Below, piece by piece: positions 48,807 to 58,300 of a stretch of 63,305 nucleotides of DNA (within the stretch, counting starts at the first letter, position 1; each line of letters begins with the position of its first letter). Where the stretch lies: NCBI GenBank assembly GCA_900547105.1, contig URFL01000013.1:1-63305 (forward strand), read 5' to 3'. The DNA is from an uncultured Oscillospiraceae bacterium. GTDB lineage: Bacteria; Bacillota; Clostridia; Oscillospirales; Acutalibacteraceae. The translations under genes and the position numbers were made by a program. Below the pieces are notes generated by a model. It saw only the letters and a list, made by a program, of their open reading frames with translations. It had not been told where the DNA came from and searched no databases.

Positions 48807-50939
48807 TTATAAAAACAGCCGCCCCACCGCCGCCACCGCGGCGCACAGCACCCCGCCGGTGAGGGTGGGGATCAGCATTGCGAGCAGCGTCCATTTGGCG
48901 CTGCCGGTTTCTTTGCGAATGGTCAGACAGGTGGTGGAACACGGCCAGTGCATCACCGAAAACAGCATGGTGCACGCGGCGGTTAGCCATGTCCAGCCGT
49001 TGTTGACCAGCAGCGTGTGCAGCGCCGCCAGATCGCCCATGTCGGTCAGCTGCCCTTGCGCCATATACGCCATAATGATGATGGGGAACACGATCTCGTT
49101 GGCGGGAAATCCCAGAATAAACGCGATCAAAATGGTGCCGTCCAGCCCCAGACACCGCGCCAGCGGATCCAGCGCCGCCGCACCGTGCGCCAGCAGGCTG
49201 GCGTCGCCCACCGTCACATTTGCCAGCACCCACAGCAGCAGCCCGGCGGGAGCCGCCACCGCCGCGGCGCGCCCCAGCACAAACAGAGTACGATCCACCA
49301 CCGAGCGCACCAGCACCCGCCCCACCTGCGGGGTGCGGTAGGGGGGCAGCTCCAGCGTGAACGAGGACGGCATTCCCTTGAGCAGCGTGCAGGACAGCAG
49401 CCGCGACACCAGCAGCGTGGCGGCGACCGACAGCACGATCACCCCCGCCAAAAACACCGCCGACAGCGCACTGCGCCCCGCGCCGCCGCCCACCCCCACA
49501 AAAAACATACTGATAATCGCAATCAGCGTGGGAAACCGTCCGTTGCAAGGCGCAAAATTGTTGGTCAGCGTGGCGATCAGCCGTTCGCGGGGGGAATCGA
49601 TGATGCGGCAGCCCACCACCCCCGCGGCGTTGCAGCCAAACCCCATGCACATGGTCAACGCCTGTTTGCCGCAGGTGTGCGCTTTTTGAAAATGCCGGTC
49701 CAGATTGAACGCGATGCGCGGCAGATAGCCCACGTCCTCCAGCAGGGTAAACAGCGGAAAAAAGATCGCCATTGGCGGCAGCATCACCGATACCACCCAT
49801 GCCAGCACGCGGTACATCCCGTGTGCCACCGCGTCCACCAGCCAGTCAGCGGCGCCGATCGCCAAAAGCCCCTGTGCCAGCCGATCCTCGATCCAAAGCA
49901 GCCCGCTCGCCAGCCACGCCGAGGGATAGTTTGCCCCCACGATGGTCAGCCAAAACACCCCGACCAGCAACAACAGCATCACCGGCACGCCGGTGAGCCG
50001 TCCGGTCAAAATGCGGTCGATGCGGCGATCACGGTCGCCGGCGGCGCGGCGTTCCTGTCGCACCACTCCGTCGCAGCATCGCTCGGCGTGTTCCACCAGA
50101 CAGGACACCAGCGCCTCCCGCAGCCGATCGCCGTCCCATCCGGCAGCTGCCAGCTCCGCGTGGGCGGCGGCAAGCGTGCCTGCTACCGCCGGATCGGCGG
50201 TAAGGTCACATTTCAAAAACGCCGCCATCCGCGCTGCCAGCGTGGCATCCCCCTCCAGCAGCCGCAGCGCGACCCACCGCGGGTTCAGCCGCCCCTCCAC
50301 CAGCGGCGCGACTGCCGGCTGCACGCGGGCGATCGCCGCTTCCAGTGCCGGGGTGTACCGCACGGGCGGGGGAGCGGGCGGCTGCGCTGCCACCGCCACC
50401 GCCGCGTCCATCAGCGCCTCTAACCCTTCGCCCTGGCGGGCGCTCGCGCCCACCACCGGCACCCCCAGCCGCCGCGCCAGCAGCGGCAGATCCGGATGCA
50501 GTCCTTTTTTGCGCGCCTCGTCCAGCAGATTGACACAAACCACCACCCGCGGGGTGATCTCAATGGTTTGCAGCACCAGATTGAGGTTGCGCTCCAAACA
50601 GGTGGCGTCGCACACCACCATCACCGCATCCGGTGCGCCAAAGCACAAAAAATCGCGCGCCACCTCTTCCTCGGCGGAATGCGCCATCAGCGAATATGTA
50701 CCGGGGATGTCCACCAAAACAATGGACTCCCCGCCATGGGTACAAACTCCCTGGGCGCTGGCAACGGTTTTGCCCGGCCAGTTGCCGGTGTGCTGGTTTA
50801 ACCCGGTCAGCGCATTAAACACGGTGCTTTTGCCCACATTCGGGTTGCCCGCCAGCGCCATCACCCGATCGTCGGTCAACCCTGTCCGCAACCCGCTGTC
50901 CACCGCCTGCCGTCCGGTGGAAGAAGCCGTCAATCCCAT
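48807..50939 (-). CDS. feoB: Ferrous iron transporter FeoB
   Basis: 710 residues. An N-terminal GTPase domain carries G1 GNPNVGKST, G3 DIPGTYSL and G4 NLLDE (NMMD or NLID elsewhere). A linker of about 100 Ala-rich residues follows, then the membrane domain with two gate repeats, CMGFGCNAAGVVGCR and its counterpart near MHWPCSTTCLT, and the conserved FPLFTLLEDVGYLPR. Imports Fe(II) across the cytoplasmic membrane under anaerobic conditions. 13 bases after feoA. Confidence 0.95.
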   Translation of the reverse strand: MGLTASSTGRQAVDSGLRTGLTDDRVMALAGNPNVGKSTVFNALTGLNQHTGNWPGKTVASAQGVCTHGGESIVLVDIPGTYSLMAHSAEEEVARDFLCFGAPDAVMVVCDATCLERNLNLVLQTIEITPRVVVCVNLLDEARKKGLHPDLPLLARRLGVPVVGASARQGEGLEALMDAAVAVAAQPPAPPPVRYTPALEAAIARVQPAVAPLVEGRLNPRWVALRLLEGDATLAARMAAFLKCDLTADPAVAGTLAAAHAELAAAGWDGDRLREALVSCLVEHAERCCDGVVRQERRAAGDRDRRIDRILTGRLTGVPVMLLLLVGVFWLTIVGANYPSAWLASGLLWIEDRLAQGLLAIGAADWLVDAVAHGMYRVLAWVVSVMLPPMAIFFPLFTLLEDVGYLPRIAFNLDRHFQKAHTCGKQALTMCMGFGCNAAGVVGCRIIDSPRERLIATLTNNFAPCNGRFPTLIAIISMFFVGVGGGAGRSALSAVFLAGVIVLSVAATLLVSRLLSCTLLKGMPSSFTLELPPYRTPQVGRVLVRSVVDRTLFVLGRAAAVAAPAGLLLWVLANVTVGDASLLAHGAAALDPLARCLGLDGTILIAFILGFPANEIVFPIIIMAYMAQGQLTDMGDLAALHTLLVNNGWTWLTAACTMLFSVMHWPCSTTCLTIRKETGSAKWTLLAMLIPTLTGGVLCAAVAAVGRLFL

Positions 50940-50952
50940 GCCCGCGCCCCCT

Positions 50953-51195
50953 TCACAACACCGGTTCCACCAAAATATTGGCGGAATCCTCGTGGCGAAT
51001 TGCGATCACCGCGCCGCGGATGAGATAGGCGACCGGATCGCCGCCGGGGCTTTTTTGCAAACAAGCGACCGGCGTGCCGGCGATCAGCCCCATATCCAGC
51101 AGCCGCCGCTGCATACTGCCGGTGGAGCGCACCTCGCGCACCCGGGCGGTCTGTCCCTCCTGCATCTGGCACAGGGGACAACAACATGTATTCAT
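50953..51195 (-). CDS. feoA: Ferrous iron transport protein FeoA
   Basis: 80 residues from ATG 51195 (AAGGAG upstream). SH3-like FeoA domain (GQTARVREVRSTGSMQRRLL, then DMGLIAGTPV) and a terminal VIAIRHEDSANILVE strand. The N-terminus has an unusual cysteine cluster CCCPLC (residues 4-9) that could bind iron. Works with FeoB, encoded next. Confidence 0.9.
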   Translation of the reverse strand: MNTCCCPLCQMQEGQTARVREVRSTGSMQRRLLDMGLIAGTPVACLQKSPGGDPVAYLIRGAVIAIRHEDSANILVEPVL

Positions 51196-51227
51196 AACAC
51201 TGCTCTCCTTATCATAAAGTAACGGAG

Positions 51228-51255
51228 AAACAATTGGCATGCGCCACATTTGTTT
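51228..51255. promoter_or_regulatory. Candidate metal-regulator operator between feoA and the DtxR-type gene
   Basis: An imperfect 28-base palindrome runs from AAACAATTGGC to GCCACATTTGTTT around CATGC, centred in the 110-base divergent region. The feoAB promoter elements on the minus strand (TGCCAA-like -35, 17 bases, TATGAT at about 51211-51216) overlap it, as expected for a DtxR/MntR-type repressor site. Confidence 0.45.
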
Positions 51256-51305
51256 CCTGCTACCAACCTATGCGGTACAACCTGTTTGGTGACAAGGAGG
51301 GCGTT

Positions 51306-51731
51306 ATGGACAGCGAATTTCACACCTTGAAAGGGTACCAGCTTCTCAAAACCGGCGCGATCACCGAAAGCATGGAGGATTACCTTGAAATGCTGTGCCG
51401 CCATATGCGCGATCACGATTATATGCGGATCCATCTGCTGGCGCAGCGGCTGAATGTGCGGCCGTCCTCTGCGTCCAAAATGGTGAGCAAGCTGCGGGGG
51501 ATGGGGCTGGTGCGGGCGGAAAAATACGGGCTCATCCTGCTCACCGACGAGGGGCGGGCGCTGGGCGATTATTTTTTGTGGCGCCATGGGGTGCTGCAGC
51601 GCTTTTTTTGCCGGCTTAACCACACCGACGATGCGTTGGAGCTGGTGGAACAGGTGGAGCATTTTTTGGACAAAGAAACGCTGAAGAATTTGGAGAAGCT
51701 GACTATTCAAATGGAAAAAGCGGAAGAATAG
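51306..51731 (+). CDS. DtxR/MntR-family metal-dependent repressor
   Basis: 141 residues from ATG 51306, behind AAGGAGG. The winged helix (ITESMEDYLEMLCRHMRDHD, LLAQRLNVRPSSASKMVSKL) is followed by the dimerisation/metal domain (LGDYFLWRHGVLQRFF, ELVEQVEHFLD); His and Glu ligands of the family are in RHGVL and QVEHFL. There is no C-terminal SH3 domain, as in MntR. Divergent from feoAB, so the likely signal is Fe(II) or Mn(II) and the target feoAB. Confidence 0.88.
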   Translation: MDSEFHTLKGYQLLKTGAITESMEDYLEMLCRHMRDHDYMRIHLLAQRLNVRPSSASKMVSKLRGMGLVRAEKYGLILLTDEGRALGDYFLWRHGVLQRFFCRLNHTDDALELVEQVEHFLDKETLKNLEKLTIQMEKAEE

Positions 51732-51752
51732 CCGGACAGCGGAAAAGAGCGG

Positions 51753-51781
51753 TTGACAGACCCCCGGCGATACGCTAGGAT
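51753..51781 (+). promoter_or_regulatory. Promoter of the first beta-helix gene
   Basis: TTGACA (51753-51758), 17 bases, TAGGAT (51776-51781). The spacer contains CCGGCGA at the same place as in the promoter at 55229-55257. Confidence 0.75.
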
Positions 51782-51811
51782 AAAGAAAAACAAGGACGGG
51801 GAGGAACCGGA

Positions 51812-54800
51812 ATGAAACGGGGATTGGCCTTTTGTGTAAGCGTGCTGATGCTGCTCGGTTTATGCCGCCCGCTGGCGGCGCAGGCAACTGCGCCGGCGGT
51901 GCTGATGCGGTTTTCGGCGGCGGAAAAAACCTTTTCCCTCACCAACACGGCGGAAAAGCACGGTGCGCTCAGCACCGATTGGTGCTATGCCGACGGAACC
52001 GATGCGTCCGCCGGGGTGGATCTGTCCGCCCACAAAGCGGAAAATCTGCGGTTGGAAATGACCATGCAGCTGACCGCAGCCGAAAACGATGCTCCGGATG
52101 AAAAGCGGTTTTCCGGCGGACAGGCGCAGCTGCGCTCGCCGGACAACAATGGCGAACAAAACAGCCGGTGGCTGCTGGTGGGGCAACAGCTGAAGCTCGG
52201 CGAAAACCGACTCTCCTTTTCCTTTTCCGATCTGACCGCCAACAACGGGCAGGTGGATCTGAGCGCGGTCAACCGGTTTCGGCTGTATATCGACAGCCTG
52301 AATAACTACATCGGTCGTTTCACCATGACCCTGTCGCAGGTGCAGGTGGTGGACATCACCGGGCAGCGTACGATCTCCACTCCGGTGCAGCTGGCCACCC
52401 CCACCGAGGGACTGACCACCGAGGAACCCATTGTCTACAACCGCAGCGCTGTGCAGGACGGTGCCGACCCCACCGGTCAAACCGACAGCACCGAAGCGAT
52501 CCAGTCGAGCATTGATAAATTGCAGCGCACCGGCGGGGTGGTGTTCCTGCCGGCGGGGCGGTATCAGGTGCGGGGCACGCTGACGGTGCCGGAGGGGGTG
52601 ACCCTGCGGGGCGAATGGCAGCATCCCGATGCCGGCGGATCGGGAAAAGGAACGATTTTGATGGCGTATGCCGGTAAAGGCAACACCGACCCCGAAACCA
52701 ACGCGCTCATCCGGTTGGAAAAGGGCACATCGGTGCAGAATCTGAGCGTCTGGTATCCGGAACAAACCGCCGCTGACCCGCAGCCGTATCCGGCGACGAT
52801 CGCCGGCAAAGGGCACAACTATATTCATAACATCACGTTGTACAACGCGTATATCGGGGTGTATGACCACCATTGCTCCTCGCTGCTGGTGCGGGGCGTG
52901 TACGGCACGGTACTGTCCACCGGCATCGACGCGGAGGAGGGATATGATATTCCCCGCATCGAGGAGGTGGCGTTTGACACCGCCTATTGGATCAACAGCG
53001 GGCTGCCGGGTGCGCCGGTCGGGCTGGCGGCGGACCAGCTGAGCAGTTACACCCGCGAGCGGGTCACCGGCATCCGCACCGGACGGCAGGACGGCGGGTA
53101 TTGGTACGATCTTACGATTGCCAATGCGCGCTACGGCTGCTACATCGAAGCCGGCGGCATTTACATTGGCGCGCTGACCACCCGATCGGTGCAATATGGT
53201 GTGTATGTGACCGGTATCAGCTATCCGGGGCTGGAACTGACCTATGCGGATATTGAAGCGTCGGTGACCGGCGTGTATTACGCGGTGAAAGAGCGGGAAA
53301 CCATGGTGGTTTCCGCCACCGCCTTCCGCGGCGGCGATGCGGCGATCGTGGGAGTCGGCAGCGGCGGCTTTGGGGTGAATGTCAACGATTGCACCTTTTC
53401 CGGCTGGCGTGATCAGGCGATCGCGATGCGGGGCGGCAATCTGACCGTGTCCGGTTCGCGGTTTGAAACGCCGCTCCCGGCGATCCGGCTGACGACAGCC
53501 GCGCGCCAGGCGGTGCTCACCGGCAACCGCTTTGCCGCCCGTCAAGCGGCGGTGGAAGCACCGGAGGGTGTGCTGCTTGTGCGGGATGATGACAACCGGG
53601 ATGTTCCCGCCATGCCGGCGTACACCCATCCCGCGGTGCCCGCCTGCCGTGCTGCCAGCGAACGAATTTTGTCGGCGGAAGAATACGGCGCGGTGGCAAA
53701 CGATGGCGCCGATGACACTGCGGCGATCCAAGCCGGGCTGGACGCGCTGGCAGACACCGGCGGCATCTTGTATCTGCCGGGCGGGGCTTACCGATTGGAT
53801 GGGTCTCTCGTGATTCCGGCGGGGGTGGAGCTGCGGGGCAGCTTTGAGGGTCCGCATTTTGGCAACAGCACCATGAAAGGCACCCAGCTGTATGTGTACG
53901 CCGGACGGGGCGAGGCACAGGGCACGCCGCTGCTGGATTTGGGCGAGGGCGCCGGGGTCAGCGGGCTGACGGTGTACTATCCGGAGCAGGGCTTCAGCGA
54001 CCGGTTGGCCGACAGCCGACAGGTGTGCGCCTATCCGCCCACCATCCGGATGAACACCCGCAGCTTTGCGCGCAACCTGACGCTGGTCAATGCCTACACC
54101 GGCATCGATGCGCTTTCCCGCCGGTGCGATGGATTGGTGATTTCGGATGTGTCGGGCATGACGCTGTATCAGGGTCTGCTGCTGGGGCACGGCACCCGCG
54201 GCGGCGCGGTGCGCAATTTTCACCTGAACGCGTCGGGGTGGACGCAAAGCTGCTATGCCGGTCGCCCCACCGGTGCCGACGCGCTGGATGGGCAAAACGA
54301 GCTGGCGGCGTTTGAGGATTACCTCACCCGCACGGTGACGGAATTCACCTTGGGGGATGCGCAGGAGGTGCATATCTTCTCCAGCTTTGGTATTGATATT
54401 GCCACCGATATCCGGCTGATCGCCGACCCGTATACCGGCGAATCCTTCCGGGGAACCACATGGGGCGTGGTGTTCGACGGTTCCCACAACGGCATTGTCG
54501 GCGAAAACGGCTGTGCTGCCGATTTGACCATGCTGGGTACCATGGGTATCTTCAATAAACAGGGTGGCGGCTACAATGTCATTACCCGCCCCGATTTCAC
54601 CGGCAGCATCCGGTTGATGACGGCGGGAATGCTGGGCGGTGGCTCCAAGCTGGCGTTTGTGGAGGGCGGCCATGTGCAGCTGGTGCAGGCGTTTTCCTCC
54701 AGCGCCTTTAACGGCGTGTGCCGCGCCGGCGGACGGCTGGATTTTGTCGGTTCCACCCTCATCACACAGTATGGTGATAACGACGGCAATACGCCGGACA

Positions 54801-55132
54801 TCACCTACGAAGCGGGAGCTCAGGGCATTGCCGCCGGCAACCTCGACTGCAAAGAGCGGCTGAACATCCGTATGCAGGCGGGCACGCGGGCGGTCAAGCG
54901 ACTGAACGGACGGGAGCATCCCGGCGCCGCGTGGACACAGCCGGGCGATGTGGACGGCGACGGTGCGGTGACGGTGCTGGATGCGCTTATCGTGCTGCAA
55001 ACAGCGGCGGGACAAGCGACGCTGAACGATGCGCAGCGCACCCTCGCGGATGTGGATGATACGGCGGGGGTAAGCGCTGCCGATGCGCTGCTGATTTTGC
55101 AGATGGCGACCCGCCGCATCGCGGTATTTTAA
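51812..55132 (+). CDS. Secreted double beta-helix (pectate lyase 3/GH55-like) protein with C-terminal dockerin
   Basis: 1106 residues. Signal peptide (about 1-25). A jelly-roll-like N-terminal module (about 30-190, AENLRLEMTMQL, VNRFRLYIDSL, TLSQVQVVDITG) comes next. Two tandem right-handed beta-helices follow, each opening with the same pattern: GADPTGQTDSTEAIQSSID ... GGVVFLPAGRYQVRGTLTV (near 215) and GAVANDGADDTAAIQAGLD ... LPGGAYRLDGSLVI (near 625), and each containing V(W/Y)YPEQ. A type I dockerin closes the protein (1043-1105; GDVDGDGAVTVLDALIVLQ, LADVDDTAGVSAADALLILQ). Twin beta-helices are the layout of GH55 beta-1,3-glucanases and related polysaccharide lyases; substrate not determined. 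First of three tandem paralogues. Confidence 0.8.
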   Translation: MKRGLAFCVSVLMLLGLCRPLAAQATAPAVLMRFSAAEKTFSLTNTAEKHGALSTDWCYADGTDASAGVDLSAHKAENLRLEMTMQLTAAENDAPDEKRFSGGQAQLRSPDNNGEQNSRWLLVGQQLKLGENRLSFSFSDLTANNGQVDLSAVNRFRLYIDSLNNYIGRFTMTLSQVQVVDITGQRTISTPVQLATPTEGLTTEEPIVYNRSAVQDGADPTGQTDSTEAIQSSIDKLQRTGGVVFLPAGRYQVRGTLTVPEGVTLRGEWQHPDAGGSGKGTILMAYAGKGNTDPETNALIRLEKGTSVQNLSVWYPEQTAADPQPYPATIAGKGHNYIHNITLYNAYIGVYDHHCSSLLVRGVYGTVLSTGIDAEEGYDIPRIEEVAFDTAYWINSGLPGAPVGLAADQLSSYTRERVTGIRTGRQDGGYWYDLTIANARYGCYIEAGGIYIGALTTRSVQYGVYVTGISYPGLELTYADIEASVTGVYYAVKERETMVVSATAFRGGDAAIVGVGSGGFGVNVNDCTFSGWRDQAIAMRGGNLTVSGSRFETPLPAIRLTTAARQAVLTGNRFAARQAAVEAPEGVLLVRDDDNRDVPAMPAYTHPAVPACRAASERILSAEEYGAVANDGADDTAAIQAGLDALADTGGILYLPGGAYRLDGSLVIPAGVELRGSFEGPHFGNSTMKGTQLYVYAGRGEAQGTPLLDLGEGAGVSGLTVYYPEQGFSDRLADSRQVCAYPPTIRMNTRSFARNLTLVNAYTGIDALSRRCDGLVISDVSGMTLYQGLLLGHGTRGGAVRNFHLNASGWTQSCYAGRPTGADALDGQNELAAFEDYLTRTVTEFTLGDAQEVHIFSSFGIDIATDIRLIADPYTGESFRGTTWGVVFDGSHNGIVGENGCAADLTMLGTMGIFNKQGGGYNVITRPDFTGSIRLMTAGMLGGGSKLAFVEGGHVQLVQAFSSSAFNGVCRAGGRLDFVGSTLITQYGDNDGNTPDITYEAGAQGIAAGNLDCKERLNIRMQAGTRAVKRLNGREHPGAAWTQPGDVDGDGAVTVLDALIVLQTAAGQATLNDAQRTLADVDDTAGVSAADALLILQMATRRIAVF

Positions 55133-55144
55133 TATGATTTCGGA

Positions 55145-55180
55145 ACAAGGGCGGCTGTGAAAACAGTCGCCCTTGTTTGG
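55145..55180 (+). terminator. Terminator after the first beta-helix gene
   Basis: AACAAGGGCG(GCTGT) pairs with (ACAGT)CGCCCTTGTT, followed by TTGG. It separates the first paralogue from the next promoter. Confidence 0.75.
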
Positions 55181-55228
55181 TGGGGGTTATCGCTAAAAAA
55201 GGGGGTGCAAATTCGGAGGATAGGTGCA

Positions 55229-55257
55229 TTGACAAACCGCCGGCGAGCGACTACCAT
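55229..55257 (+). promoter_or_regulatory. Promoter of the second and third beta-helix genes
   Basis: TTGACA (55229-55234), 17 bases, TACCAT (55252-55257). Aligned with the promoter at 51753, the two share TTGACARACC, CCGGCGA in the spacer and ATAAAG after the -10. Confidence 0.75.
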
Positions 55258-55307
55258 AAAGCATAGATATGTCTCTTTGTATTTGCGAAAAAGAGAGGAC
55301 GTTTACT

Positions 55308-58300
55308 ATGTGGGGAAAACGACTGTTGGCGGTGCTGCTCAGCGCCTTGATGCTGTGGCCGTCAACCGGTATTGCGCTGGCGGAATCGGACTTTGCTCCG
55401 GCGGATCCGCCGCAGGATATGTATGCCGTGCTGCAGCCCGTGATGGGGCGGCGGCAGATATCCTATCGCAACGGCTACCGCACCGGTACCGAGGTGACCT
55501 ATACGGCGCGCACCCGCCAAACGCCGGTGGAAAATTTGGCGTTGTATATGAATGTGTATATCGACAACGCCGAAGGCGATGTGCAGGAGCTGCTGAACAA
55601 GGCAAACTATCGCCAGATCGACATCCAGCGGTATATCGACGGCTTTTATTACGAAGTGCGCTGGTCGTTCAACCAGCTGTCGCTGCAGCGTGGCTGGAAC
55701 CGGCTGCTGCTGCGGTTTGATACCGCCAAGGATACGGAATTTCACCCGCTGGATGAGCGGATGCAGTCCATCCCCGCCAACCGGCAGACGGTGAAATTTG
55801 AAGAATCCGCGTCCTTTAACTTCGCGCTGTCCTATCTGGACGAAGAGGGGGCGTGCAGCCAGTACACCATTATTCTGGACGATGTGGCGATTGTGGATCT
55901 CGGCAACCCTGTCGTTAACGCCGCCACCCCCGCGGCGCCGTCCTATCGGCTGGTGCAGGATCTGCGCGACAGCGTACCGGATCAGGAACTGGCGATGACC
56001 GAGGGCGGCTTTCAGCTGACCTCGGATGCCATTACCCCCTCGTCCGCGTGGCAGCACGCGGCGGCGGATCATCTGGCGCTGTATATGAATGTGTATATCG
56101 ACAACCGTCTGCTGCCCTACCACACCGGCGCGTTGTCGGATAAAACGGCGACCCGCCGTCTGGCGCTGTCAGATGACAGCGGCGGCGAGATCGTGTGGGA
56201 AAACGGGTTTAACGAACAATCCATCCGCCCCGGCTGGAACACGCTGGTGTGGCGGCTGTCCACCGGCGACAGCGTCTGGGATGGTGCCGCGTCGGATTAT
56301 ACCTCAGCGGACGGCTTGTCGCTGGATGGCACGCTGCGTTTGTCGCTGTCGCTGACCAATTTGGGTGATGCTGCGGAGGGATACCGGCTGCAGATCGCGC
56401 AGGTGGCGCTGGTGGATGCTTCCCGCCGTGCGGACGGCACGACGTATTACGATACGACCTATGATGTGCTGTCCTTTTCGGCCGCCGAAACCACCTATAC
56501 TGCCGAAAACCAGACGCTGACCACCGGGTGGGTACAGGCGGACAACACCACCGCCGATACCGGTGTGGATGTTTCCCGCCATAATCTGTCGGGGCTGCGG
56601 CTGCTGATGATCATGCGGCTGGACACGGCGGGAGAATGGTCCGCCGATGCGCTGTCGCAAGGAACCATCCGGCTGCGCAGCGTGGACAGCGCCACCGGCG
56701 ATACCGCCGCCGCATGGAGTGTGCGTGGACTCAAGCTGAAAAAAGGCGACAACCTGTTGTCGCTTGCGTGGAGCGATTTGATGGAGATGAGCGGTGCCGA
56801 ACCGCTGGATGCCACGGCGGTCAACCGCCTGATGGTGGAGCTGCCCGGCGCGGCAATGGCTGACCAGCCGGTGAGCATGACTTTGTCCAATGTGAGGCTG
56901 GTGGATGTGGCGGGACGCCAGCCCGGCAAGGCCGCGGTTGTGACTCCGGCGGACGGCGCTGCCGGCGACACGGTGGTGTACAACCTGAACGCCGCCGAAT
57001 GGGGCGCCGACCCGACCGGCGAGGTGGATTCCACCACCGCGATTCAGGATTGTCTGGATACCCTGCGCACCGACGGCGGTGTGGTGTATCTGCCCGCCGG
57101 ACGGTACCAGCTGCGCGGTACGCTCAGCATCCCCGCCGGAGTGACGCTGCGGGGCGTGTGGCAAAACCCGAACGAGGGCGGCTCCGGGCGCGGCACGATT
57201 TTGATGGCGTACGCCGGGGCGGAGGACGAAACCGCCACTGCGCTGATCCGGCTGAAAAGCTCTGCCTGTCTGCGGGATATCAGCGTGTGGTATCCCGAAC
57301 AGGACCCCACCGATCCGGTACCGTATCCCCCCACCATCGAGGGACAAGGGCACACCGTGGTCAAAGAGGTCACCTTGTATAATACCTATATCGGATTTTA
57401 CAACAACAGCTGCTCGTCCATGCTGATTCGCGATTTCTATGCGACCGCGTTGAAACAGGGCATCTACGGTGCCAACGCGTATGATATTCCGCGTATCGAG
57501 CGGGTCAGCGTCGATACCCGCTATTGGATGAACAGCGGGCTGCCCGGCGCACCGACAGGGCTTGCGGCCGACCAGCTCAACAGCCACACCCGTCAAACCA
57601 CCGTCGGGCTCATCGGCGGACGGCAGGACTGGGGCTATTGGTACGATATCGAGATCGCCAACGCCAAAACCGGCATTTTCCTGTTTGCGGGCAACGATGC
57701 GGTGGGCAAGCTGGTGACCCGCAATGTGCAATACGGCATCTACACCACCAATGTCAATGCCCCCGGCTTGCAGATCACCCATTCGGATATTTCCGCCAGC
57801 GTGGAGGGCGTGCATTACGAAGTGGATGGCTTGCAAACGCTGGTCGCCACCGCCACCACCTTCCGCGATGCCCCCATCGGCATCCATACCCTCAGTAAAA
57901 CCTCCCACGGGGTCAGCCTGACCGACTGTACCTTCCGCAACTGGGACCGTTACGCGCTGTATATGGAGGGCGGTCATCTGACCACCGATGACAACCGGTT
58001 CGAGGACGACAAACCCGCCATCAAGTTGGAAGCGACCGTGTCGCAGGCGCTGTTGTCCGGCAACACCTTTGCCGCGCCCGAAACGGCACTGACCGCTGCC
58101 GATACCACGCTGGTGCAGCGGGACGACACCGCCAAAGTAGCGCCGTGTGTGCCGGATTACACTTTCACCCCTGCCGAAACCCGTTCGGCGGCGACCGACC
58201 GGTTGTTTTTGGTCACTGACTACGGCGCCCAAGCGGGCGGGGTGCGCGATTGTACCGCCGCATTTCAAGAGGCGCTGACCGCCGCCGGAGAGGCGGGCGG

